Positions 1-5,374 of a stretch of DNA of 12,114 bases are shown here, piece by piece (the stretch's first letter is position 1; each line of letters opens with the position of its first letter). This DNA comes from Bacillota bacterium (GTDB taxonomy: Bacteria; Bacillota; Clostridia; Christensenellales; SZUA-584): contig JAEZIW010000193.1 in the NCBI GenBank assembly GCA_023436525.1, positions 1-12,114 of the forward strand, written 5' to 3'. Under the pieces are notes generated by a model. It was not told where the DNA came from and did not search any database. It worked only from the letters and a program-made list of their open reading frames with translations. A program made the translations under genes and the position numbers.

Positions 1-887
1 CTTACGGCACTTGCATACGGCGTCACCGCGCCAGTTTTTTTGGCAACCGCCGCGCCTTGTGCCTTTACTGTTGCCGCATCCGGCGCTGCATCCCCGGATG
101 CATAAACAAGATAGTAATACGTACTAAATTCATTAGGTGTAAAGTTTAGTGTTGCACCGGATGTCGACACATTGCTGACACTGATGGCGCTGAGCGTAGG
201 CGGGGTGGTGTCTGATCCCAATGTACCAATTATTCTGATATTGTCAACGCCCATTTCCTCTCTGACTGAATTACTATTTGCAGCTATACGAATTTGCAAA
301 TTCGTTCCTAATGATGGAATGCTGTATGTGTACTCGGTAAAAGCTGTGCTGATAGCGGTGCCATCTTTTGTACCATCCGCATTTGCGTCCTCAGTATAGC
401 AGGTATCGCCATATAGTGTTATATACTGCGCTCTTGTTGCAAATGCCCCTCCGTCATAAGCATATTGAATTTTCAAATACTCTGTGCCTTCTTTGCTGGC
501 CATCACATTATTATTGGCCGCAACAAGCACTTTTACCTGAAGGTTTGAATAACCCGTTACATCGACCGGGTTCAGTGTAACGTATACCGGATCGTCGGCG
601 GTGCGTCCGTAATCGGTATCCTCTCCGTAAAAATAAAACGTTCCCTGATTTCCAGAAAAGGCATCGTCTGGGTTTACTGCTGTTCCATCAGTTCTCTGCC
701 ACCAGGCATCACCGGATGTAATTTGCTCACCTGTCACTGTATAACCTGACAGTTCTGTCTCAAAATCGACAGTTGCAAGTGTTATATCCGCCGCCAAAGC
801 AGGTGCTGCGAATATCGGCAACAACGTCACCACCATAAGCATGATAATAACTATCGGTATCAGTCTCTTCGCAACTCGATTCTTCAT
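1..887 (-). CDS. Secreted surface protein with beta-sandwich and FN3-like modules, 3' end outside window
   Basis: The frame opens at ATG 885-887 and stays open for 295 codons to the window edge, so the C-terminus is missing. The start is fixed by GAGGAGG a few bases upstream. Residues 1-33 form a signal peptide: basic MKNRVAKR, a hydrophobic core, and cleavage at APALAA before Asp34. Residues about 35-222 look like a secreted beta-sandwich (WWQRTDG, then repeated beta strands) ending in MGVDNIRIIG, a pattern common at the end of jelly-roll domains of extracellular proteins. From about 228 a second module starts at TTPPTLSAISVSNVS. It resembles FN3/Ig-like modules of Firmicutes surface proteins (TLNFTPNEFSTYYYLVYA), often found in tandem. 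It lies 123 bp behind the PadR gene on the same strand with no clear terminator between, so it may be co-transcribed. No catalytic motif is visible; a role on the cell surface or in the medium is inferred. Confidence 0.85.
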   Translation of the reverse strand, partial: MKNRVAKRLIPIVIIMLMVVTLLPIFAAPALAADITLATVDFETELSGYTVTGEQITSGDAWWQRTDGTAVNPDDAFSGNQGTFYFYGEDTDYGRTADDPVYVTLNPVDVTGYSNLQVKVLVAANNNVMASKEGTEYLKIQYAYDGGAFATRAQYITLYGDTCYTEDANADGTKDGTAISTAFTEYTYSIPSLGTNLQIRIAANSNSVREEMGVDNIRIIGTLGSDTTPPTLSAISVSNVSTSGATLNFTPNEFSTYYYLVYASGDAAPDAATVKAQGAAVAKKTGAVTPYASAV

Positions 888-925
888 GTACCTTTTCCTC
901 CTCATATACCCGCTTCGGCAATGCT

Positions 926-1018
926 CTATTTATTCTCTTTGTCCTGTAACTCCGTCTTTATCTCTCTCAGCAGCGCCGCGTATTCGCGGCACTTGATAAG
1001 TTCATGTTGTCTAAACAC
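926..1018 (-). CDS. Possible 30-residue ORF overlapping the PadR stop codon
   Basis: A GTG at 1016-1018 overlaps the PadR stop (TAG at 1011-1013) and opens a 30-codon frame ending in TAG at 926-928. The peptide is highly charged and helix-like (ELIKCREYAALLREIKTEL) and reads more like coding sequence than noise. No good Shine-Dalgarno sequence precedes it, so translation would depend on coupling to PadR. A stop (TAA) lies six codons upstream of the GTG in this frame. It could instead be the original PadR C-terminus displaced by a frameshift. A GCCGCG-TATT-CGCGGC hairpin (975-990) lies within it. Function unknown. Confidence 0.3.
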   Translation of the reverse strand: MFRQHELIKCREYAALLREIKTELQDKENK

Positions 1019-1580
1019 CGATGTCGTCTGTTAAAATATCTTCTTTTAACGACTCAAGAAACATCGAATACGCCTGCACATGAAACGTCTGCCACTTGTA
1101 GGTGTATTCCGCTGTCCTGTAATTCGAACCGTTTCTCGAAAACCCGAGCGTCCCGACGAATTCCTTCTTATTGTTTAATAGAATGTCTTTGAGTTGTTTG
1201 AGAATATTTCTGCTTATTTCAAGCTGAGTATCTAAAAACTCCAGCTGTTCCTCTTTGCTTAATGTACCGGAAAAAAAGAACTGCAGCATAGATGACGAAT
1301 GCGTGGAGAAATCAGATTGGTTGGTGGCAAGCAGCCACGCGCGCAATGCCTCACGGCCGCTATTCGTAATCTCATATAGTTTTTTGCTCGGCCCCGCATC
1401 GCGCTCCACACCGCTGACCCTCACGAAGCCGCCGTCTTCCAGCTTTTTAAGCGATCGGTAAATCTGCGCCTGATCCGCAGGCCAAAAGTACACAGCCGAT
1501 ATATCAAACAGCTTTTTAATATCGTAACCGGATAATTTGCTTGCAGATAAAAATCCTAAAATTCCACAATCCAGCGACAT
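1011..1580 (-). CDS. PadR family transcriptional regulator
   Basis: This 189-residue protein has the PadR layout. A winged helix-turn-helix spans residues 1-77: LDCGILGFLSASKLSGYDI, then QIYRSLKKLEDGGFV as the recognition region and a KLYEITNSGREAL wing. A helical C-terminal domain of the Vir_act_alpha_C type (about 90-183) serves for dimer formation. PadR proteins are usually repressors that release DNA on binding phenolics, drugs or other small ligands. The start ATG 1578-1580 follows GGAG by 10 bases. A consensus sigma-A promoter and a perfect inverted repeat at the predicted transcription start point to autorepression. The usual divergent or downstream target (often a transporter) is not obvious. 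The gene downstream on the same strand is the secreted protein at 1-887. The family call is firm; ligand and target are unknown. Confidence 0.93.
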   Translation of the reverse strand: MSLDCGILGFLSASKLSGYDIKKLFDISAVYFWPADQAQIYRSLKKLEDGGFVRVSGVERDAGPSKKLYEITNSGREALRAWLLATNQSDFSTHSSSMLQFFFSGTLSKEEQLEFLDTQLEISRNILKQLKDILLNNKKEFVGTLGFSRNGSNYRTAEYTYKWQTFHVQAYSMFLESLKEDILTDDIGV

Positions 1581-1598
1581 CTTATGATGACTCCATAC

Positions 1599-1620
1599 TA
1601 TATAAGACTTGTCTTATATA
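1599..1620. promoter_or_regulatory. Perfect inverted repeat, probable PadR operator
   Basis: The arms TATATAAGAC (1599-1608) and GTCTTATATA (1611-1620) are exact reverse complements with a TT spacer. The site begins two bases after the -10 hexamer of the PadR promoter and covers the expected start point. A dimeric winged-helix repressor bound here would block its own transcription. Its position and symmetry are seen directly; binding by this PadR is inferred. Confidence 0.75.
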
Positions 1621-1622
1621 AT

Positions 1623-1651
1623 ATTATACAGACAGGCAGAATCACTGTCAA
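1623..1651 (-). promoter_or_regulatory. Consensus sigma-A promoter of the PadR gene
   Basis: On the minus strand TTGACA (1646-1651) and TATAAT (1623-1628) are both perfect consensus hexamers with exactly 17 bases between them. The predicted start lies near 1616, about 35 bases before the PadR ATG and inside the 1599-1620 inverted repeat. Confidence 0.85.
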
Positions 1652-1665
1652 TTATTGATTAATTC

Positions 1666-1747
1666 TGACGTAAATCGTCACGATTCCAAAGTAAATACAG
1701 TCAAAAGGAGGAAAGCTCATCTGGCTTATAAAACATATACAGCTTGA
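1666..1747 (+). promoter_or_regulatory. Orphan ribosome binding site and micro-ORF with nearby inverted repeats
   Basis: The gene-free stretch 1581-1930 holds several small signals besides the PadR promoter. TGACG-N5-CGTCA (1666-1680) and AATCG-TCA-CGATT (1673-1685) overlap and could be a second operator. A strong plus-strand AGGAGG (1706-1711) is followed nine bases later by CTG and only eight sense codons (LAYKTYTA) before TGA at 1745-1747. No ATG lies at a useful distance. It may be the remnant of a divergent gene once controlled by PadR, or chance. Confidence 0.3.
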
Positions 1748-1753
1748 ATAAAT

Positions 1754-1777
1754 AAAAAACTCCGCATTGCCAGCGGA
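1754..1777 (-). terminator. Weak hairpin with T-run, possible terminator
   Basis: On the minus strand TCCGC-N7-GCGGA (1761-1777) is followed by GTTTTTTATT. The stem is only 5 bp, so it is at best a weak backup terminator for the small secreted protein gene upstream. Confidence 0.3.
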
Positions 1778-1835
1778 TGATGATTCTATTGTTTTTATTC
1801 GGGTATCGGCGCTCTTTGCCGCTCCTATTCAGTAT

Positions 1836-1891
1836 AAAAAAGGGAGATGGCAGACCATGCAAGAACCTAGGCTGGAACCCGCATGGTCTGC
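1836..1891 (-). terminator. Inverted repeat with T-run after the small secreted protein gene
   Basis: Perfect 11-bp arms GCAGACCATGC (1850-1860) and GCATGGTCTGC (1881-1891) surround a 20-base loop, 39 bases after the stop codon of the gene at 1931-2356. On the minus strand a run of six T (1836-1841) follows eight bases after the stem. That gap is long for an intrinsic terminator. A competing local hairpin CCCGC-N7-GCGGG also fits (1878-1894). Likely a terminator or mRNA-stabilising 3' structure. Confidence 0.5.
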
Positions 1892-1930
1892 GGGAAATAG
1901 CGAATATTGTAACACTTCGGACATTATCGA

Positions 1931-2356
1931 TTAATAACTATCAGTCGCTGACGTAATGAGCGTTGAGTCAACAACGACATCATCAATATAGGCGTAAAAG
2001 TACGATCTTAAGCGGTATGTCCCGCTGGTCACGCTGTAGGTGTTTGACCATGAACCGGAATTGCCGCTCACGGTTTTGCTCCAACTGGTCACTGTAGACC
2101 ATGAACCGTTAACGTATTTTTGCAGGTAACTTGTCAACCTTAACTCATCAACACCTGAGGCCGTCATTAACGTGGACATATAAGCGACCCCGCCGCTGAT
2201 TTCAAAGCTGGATGTGGCAGTTGTTATATACACGAGCATCGGTGTCGTCAAGTTGATTTGCAGATCATCTTCATCCGCCGCGAAAGCCTGCATTGGCATA
2301 AGGCAGCTTAGCAACAGAGTTACACAGACTATCAATGTGAAAACCCTCTTTTTCAT
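1931..2356 (-). CDS. Small secreted protein, unknown function (DUF6147-like pattern)
   Basis: The start is ATG 2354-2356, seven bases after AGGAGG; a GTG six bases further upstream is only one base from that site and is rejected. The 141-residue product has a signal peptide (MKKRVFTLIV, hydrophobic core, MQAFAA before DEDD, about residue 27). The mature part of about 114 residues is rich in Ser, Thr, Tyr and Trp and predicted beta-strand: ELRLTSYLQKYVNGSW, then a Trp-Ser stretch, then TYRLRSYFYAYID. This resembles small secreted beta-sandwich proteins of Clostridia such as DUF6147; I recall that resemblance from the pattern only. No Cys in the mature part, no anchor and no catalytic motif. 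It follows the sigma/anti-sigma pair on the same strand across a hairpin, so it may be a target of that system. Confidence 0.82.
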   Translation of the reverse strand: MKKRVFTLIVCVTLLLSCLMPMQAFAADEDDLQINLTTPMLVYITTATSSFEISGGVAYMSTLMTASGVDELRLTSYLQKYVNGSWSTVTSWSKTVSGNSGSWSNTYSVTSGTYRLRSYFYAYIDDVVVDSTLITSATDSY

Positions 2357-2363
2357 GAGCACA

Positions 2364-2369
2364 CCTCCT
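2364..2369 (-). promoter_or_regulatory. Ribosome binding site that decides the start of the small secreted protein
   Basis: AGGAGG on the minus strand lies seven bases before ATG 2354-2356 but only one base before the in-frame GTG at 2360-2362. The ATG is therefore the start. Confidence 0.85.
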
Positions 2370-2376
2370 CACACAA

Positions 2377-2423
2377 TATAAAAAACCCCTGTCTACTACT
2401 AAAACCGCGCAAACAGAGGTTTT
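2377..2423 (-). terminator. Hairpin and T-run between the anti-sigma gene and the small secreted protein gene
   Basis: On the minus strand AAAACCTCTGT (2413-2423) pairs with ACAGGGGTTTT (2382-2392) with one mismatch, across a 20-base loop, and runs straight into TTTTTT (2380-2385). This is a plausible intrinsic terminator for the sigma/anti-sigma operon. It ends only about 20 bases before the next start codon, leaving no room for a promoter in between. The downstream gene must be reached by read-through or start from a promoter at or before the hairpin, so the structure may act as an attenuator. Confidence 0.65.
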
Positions 2424-2447
2424 GTTACAAAATTCAATAAAATTTTT

Positions 2448-3155
2448 TTATTTATAATACTCGAGGCTGTCAGCCATATGAACAATATCCTCCTCATCAA
2501 TAGTACCGCCCAGCAAAAACGTATTTTTCTGGTACTTAAACAAAAGTGTGCTCTGGCCATTTTCCAGGAAAAGCTGCCCCGTCTGGTCTTTCACAGGCAC
2601 TTCCTTTTGAATACCATTGTTGCTGACTTGTACCGCAGAACCTTCAATCAGGAGTTGAAAAATAATGAAACCGTCGCTATCGTTAATATAACGAACTGTA
2701 TATATTCGTCCCGCTCTATCAACAAAATCAAGCTTGTAACCTTCCGGCACATAGCTGGGCAAAAATGTACCTTTTATCTCTTCTTTATTGGAATCGTAGA
2801 TCCCTGAGACATCCACAACGCTGGCTGAATAAGCCCCATCCTCTACCCGCCCAAAAAACTCTAGCGCCGGAACACGAAACGCGTCAACCGACATGACAAC
2901 GGTTGTCGAAACGGCAAGGAACGCGATCACTATCACAGCAACGCGCGTGAGGGCTTTGCCCGTGCGTCTGCAAGCACTCTTTCGCCTCATCGTCTTGAAA
3001 TAAGCGCTCATTCTGTTATCAAACTCAGAAGAATATGTGCGGGCCGCCATCTCTTCGGGTATTGCGATTTCACCGGCCATATCATCCATTCTCAGTTCAG
3101 AAGCGTACTTGAGCATTTGGTCAACGATGTTCAACGATTTTATTTGTTTTTTCAT
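2448..3155 (-). CDS. Membrane anti-sigma factor with DUF4367-type outer domain
   Basis: This 235-residue protein has three parts. A cytoplasmic N-terminal region (1-68, with MDDMAGEIAIPEEM and many basic residues just before the membrane) would hold the sigma factor. One transmembrane helix covers about 70-90 (VAVIVIAFLAVSTTVVMSV). An outer domain from about 128 to 233 starts at FLPSYVPEGYKL, the typical opening of DUF4367, and ends HMADSLEYYK. The ATG overlaps the stop of the sigma gene by ATGA, and AGGAG sits inside the sigma gene's last codons, so the two are translationally coupled. In this class an outside signal causes release or proteolysis of the anti-sigma factor. No classic zinc (ZAS) HxxxCxxC motif is seen. 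A hairpin-terminator follows the gene. Confidence 0.88.
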   Translation of the reverse strand: MKKQIKSLNIVDQMLKYASELRMDDMAGEIAIPEEMAARTYSSEFDNRMSAYFKTMRRKSACRRTGKALTRVAVIVIAFLAVSTTVVMSVDAFRVPALEFFGRVEDGAYSASVVDVSGIYDSNKEEIKGTFLPSYVPEGYKLDFVDRAGRIYTVRYINDSDGFIIFQLLIEGSAVQVSNNGIQKEVPVKDQTGQLFLENGQSTLLFKYQKNTFLLGGTIDEEDIVHMADSLEYYK

Positions 3156-3709
3156 ATTTGGTTTCTCCTCTCGCTCAGCTTCTCCACCAATAGTTTTTTG
3201 GCTCTGTGAAGCCTGACTCTGACCAACTCATCCGAAATATTAAAGAAAGATGCAATTTCCAGTGTAGAGTAGTCGGAAAAATATCTCAGAAGAATAATAT
3301 CGGAATATTTCGGGTCAAGTTCGGCGATAGCGTTTTTAATTTCGTCGATGCTCTCGTTCTTAACCACCAAATCCAGCGGGAGTGCATCCCCGTCCGGTAT
3401 ATCTGTTAAATCATCGTCGGTGCAAGTAAGCGCGCCGTGCCCCTTCGATTTTAAAATGCTGATGGCAACATTTCTGGTGACGATGACGATAAAGCTCTTT
3501 GTTTTGCTGCTGGTTACGGAATCAATGGTAAATCTGTTTTTCTCCAGCTTCAAAAAAGCGGTCTGCACAGCATCCTCAGCCAAATAGCCGTCTCCCAGTA
3601 TTTCAAAGGCGACGAAATACATAAGCCGGCTGTACTGCCTATAAATCTGCTCCAATAATATATGCTTTTGCGTACGGTTCGTCTTTTCGTAAGACTCTGT
3701 CTTGGCCAC
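3152..3709 (-). CDS. ECF-type RNA polymerase sigma factor
   Basis: The start is GTG 3707-3709, seven bases after AAAGGAG. The 185-residue protein shows sigma region 2 at about 20-88 (YRQYSRLMYFVAFEIL, then LAEDAVQTAFLKL, then FIVIVTRNVAISILK) and region 4 at about 125-178, with the helix-turn-helix STLEIASFFNISDELVRVR and HRAKKLL. Regions 1 and 3 are lacking, as in ECF (group 4) sigma factors. It would direct RNA polymerase to a small envelope-related regulon and be held inactive by the membrane protein encoded directly downstream, whose start codon overlaps its stop. I looked for a shared ECF-type -35/-10 pair before this gene and before the small secreted protein and found none convincing, so the regulon cannot be named. 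Confidence 0.92.
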   Translation of the reverse strand: MAKTESYEKTNRTQKHILLEQIYRQYSRLMYFVAFEILGDGYLAEDAVQTAFLKLEKNRFTIDSVTSSKTKSFIVIVTRNVAISILKSKGHGALTCTDDDLTDIPDGDALPLDLVVKNESIDEIKNAIAELDPKYSDIILLRYFSDYSTLEIASFFNISDELVRVRLHRAKKLLVEKLSERRNQI

Positions 3710-3787
3710 AAACAGTCTCCTTTAATGGTTGTCTGTCATCTTTGTGAGCACCACTGTCATTAGCCACATATGTGCGCTTTTGGATAT

Positions 3788-3816
3788 ATTGTAATTTATT
3801 TAGCGTTTGTTGACCA
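3788..3816 (-). promoter_or_regulatory. Possible sigma-A promoter of the sigma/anti-sigma operon
   Basis: On the minus strand TGGTCA (3811-3816, four of six consensus bases) and TACAAT (3788-3793, five of six) are 17 bases apart, giving a leader of about 70 bases to the GTG start. The match is moderate and other promoters are possible. Confidence 0.4.
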
Positions 3817-3880
3817 GAAGAAATATTTAATATGCTGTTCTGTGCATTCACACGATGTTCAAAGTCGGCTGTACAGCGTC

Positions 3881-3952
3881 GATTCAGGGGTTGAGTTTTG
3901 CATCTGAACTGCTATAATCAAAGTAGACACATACCCATAAAAAACCTGAATC
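3881..3952. repeat. Inverted 8-mers flanking the beta-glucosidase promoter
   Basis: GATTCAGG (3881-3888) and CCTGAATC (3945-3952) are exact reverse complements, about 64 bp centre to centre, with the -35 and -10 boxes between them. They could be paired half-sites for a regulator. Matches of this length at this spacing also occur often by chance. Confidence 0.3.
3891..3918 (+). promoter_or_regulatory. Extended -10 promoter of the beta-glucosidase/symporter operon
   Basis: TTGAGT (3891-3896) and TATAAT (3913-3918) are 16 bases apart, and the -10 box is preceded by TGC, giving an extended -10 element. The predicted start is near 3925, leaving a leader of roughly 115 bases before the GH1 gene. 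I found no clear cre site or riboswitch in the leader. Confidence 0.7.
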
Positions 3953-4030
3953 ACCGCTGTGCTTTATCTGTTTCGACACTTAAACCCGTTTTTTAATCGA
4001 ATCTATTACTCAGCCTCACGTTTTGCCCGA

Positions 4031-4036
4031 AGGAGG
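4031..4036 (+). promoter_or_regulatory. Ribosome binding site of the GH1 gene
   Basis: AGGAGG is four bases before ATG 4041 and seven bases before ATG 4044. The frame also extends upstream to a TTG at 4023, but that lies before this site and is rejected. Spacing favours 4044, with 4041 possible. Confidence 0.75.
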
Positions 4037-4043
4037 ATCGATG

Positions 4044-5327
4044 ATGATCATGAAACTGCCCGAAAAGCTTAAGATCGGGGTGGCTTCGGCTGCGACACAG
4101 ATTGAAGGCGGCGATAAAAACAACAGCTGGTACGCTTGGTATCAAAAAGGCCGCATCAAAGACGGCGCAGACCCTTCCGTTGCGACCATGCATTACCAGA
4201 ATTACGAACAAGATGCTCAGCTGATGCAGGCTATGGGCATTCGCCATTACCGCCTCGGTCTTGAATGGGCACGCCTCGAACCGCAGCCGGGCGTTTTCGA
4301 CGAAGCGGCTTTTCAGCATTACCGTGAGGAATTGCTGCTGCTTAAAAAGCTCGGTATTTCCCCGTTGTTAACACTGCACCATTTCACAAACCCGATGTGG
4401 TTTGAAAACATGGGCGCATTTGAGAAACGCGGAAGCATCGATATTTTCCTGCGCTTTGTCAGCAAAGTGATAGATGAACTCGGTGATATCGTGTCGGAAT
4501 ACATCACCATCAATGAGCCAAACGTCTACGCGACGAGCGGCTATTTCTTCGGCGAATGGCCGCCGGGCCAAAAATCGCTGATTAAAGCCCTCCGCGTGAT
4601 GGGCAACATGTGTGAGTGCCATTTGCGGGCGTATACGCTGATACGCAAAAAGCGCATTTCGATGGGTTATGTTGATACGCATGTGAGCTATGCGCACCAT
4701 ATGCGTGTGTTTACACCGATGAACAGCAAAAAACTCCGCGACCGTCTGGGGGCGCGGCTGATGAAAAGGCTATTCCAATCGTCGATTTCCAGCGCGTTTC
4801 TCACCGGCAGAGGCGGCTGGCCCCTGCGGCGTATGCGCGGCGTCAAGCGCGGGCTCTACTGCGATTTTCACGCGGTGAACTATTACAGCCGCACGGCGGC
4901 GACGGGCCTGAGTGCCGGGTTCCTGCCCGGCGTTCCCGTGAATGACCTCGGGTGGGAGATCTACCCGCAGGGCATCGCCCTGTGTGCGCGTGAGCTATAC
5001 ACACTTGCCAAGCTGCCTATTTACATCACCGAAAACGGCACCTGCGACGAAAATGATGCTTTCCGCAGCCGTTACATTTATGAGCATCTCAAGGCCCTTT
5101 GCGAAAGCAATTTGCCTGTCCATCGTTATTACCATTGGTGCTTCACCGATAACTTCGAGTGGGTAGAAGGCTATTCCGCGCGGTTCGGCATAGTTCATGT
5201 GGATTACAAGACGCAGCAGCGCACCGTGAAGAAGAGCGGCGCATTCTTCTCTGAGATGATCAAAGAGCACGGCGTTTCGCAGCAGATGTTTGACGAATAC
5301 TGTGATGTGGATTACAAGATGAATTGA
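4044..5327 (+). CDS. GH1 beta-glucosidase (non-phosphorylated substrate type)
   Basis: A glycoside hydrolase family 1 TIM-barrel enzyme of 427 residues, slightly short for the family (usually about 440-480). The acid/base is Glu158 in TINEPN and the nucleophile is Glu330 in ITENG. The N-terminal motif IGVASAATQIEGG and the YRLGLEWARLEP segment (GH1 usually reads R.S..W) also fit. Near the C-terminus NFEW (Glu372) with GYSARFGIV is the signature of enzymes binding an unphosphorylated glucosyl or galactosyl unit. The Ser/Lys/Tyr set of 6-phospho-beta-glucosidases is absent. It has no signal peptide, so it acts in the cytoplasm. The next gene, 47 bp on, is a GPH symporter rather than a PTS, which agrees. 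Exact substrate (cellobiose, aryl-glucosides, galactosides) cannot be read from sequence. The start is ATG 4044, with 4041 as an alternative. Confidence 0.93.
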   Translation: MIMKLPEKLKIGVASAATQIEGGDKNNSWYAWYQKGRIKDGADPSVATMHYQNYEQDAQLMQAMGIRHYRLGLEWARLEPQPGVFDEAAFQHYREELLLLKKLGISPLLTLHHFTNPMWFENMGAFEKRGSIDIFLRFVSKVIDELGDIVSEYITINEPNVYATSGYFFGEWPPGQKSLIKALRVMGNMCECHLRAYTLIRKKRISMGYVDTHVSYAHHMRVFTPMNSKKLRDRLGARLMKRLFQSSISSAFLTGRGGWPLRRMRGVKRGLYCDFHAVNYYSRTAATGLSAGFLPGVPVNDLGWEIYPQGIALCARELYTLAKLPIYITENGTCDENDAFRSRYIYEHLKALCESNLPVHRYYHWCFTDNFEWVEGYSARFGIVHVDYKTQQRTVKKSGAFFSEMIKEHGVSQQMFDEYCDVDYKMN

Positions 5328-5374
5328 ATTCCGGGGCAACCCTCCGGTTATAAAACATAAGTTGAGGTACAGAT

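Noticed and set aside
975..990. GCCGCG-TATT-CGCGGC hairpin as a PadR terminator
   Set aside because: The stem is perfect, but no T-run follows it on either strand.
2478..2807. A 109-codon plus-strand frame opposite the anti-sigma gene
   Set aside because: Antisense to the DUF4367 domain; no domain and no ribosome binding site.
3639..3851. A 70-codon minus-strand frame before and into the sigma gene
   Set aside because: It runs out of frame into the sigma coding sequence and has no ribosome binding site or recognisable content. The region is better read as the leader of the sigma gene.
4319..4700. Minus-strand frames inside the GH1 gene
   Set aside because: They overlap the region encoding the acid/base motif and are simple antisense shadows.
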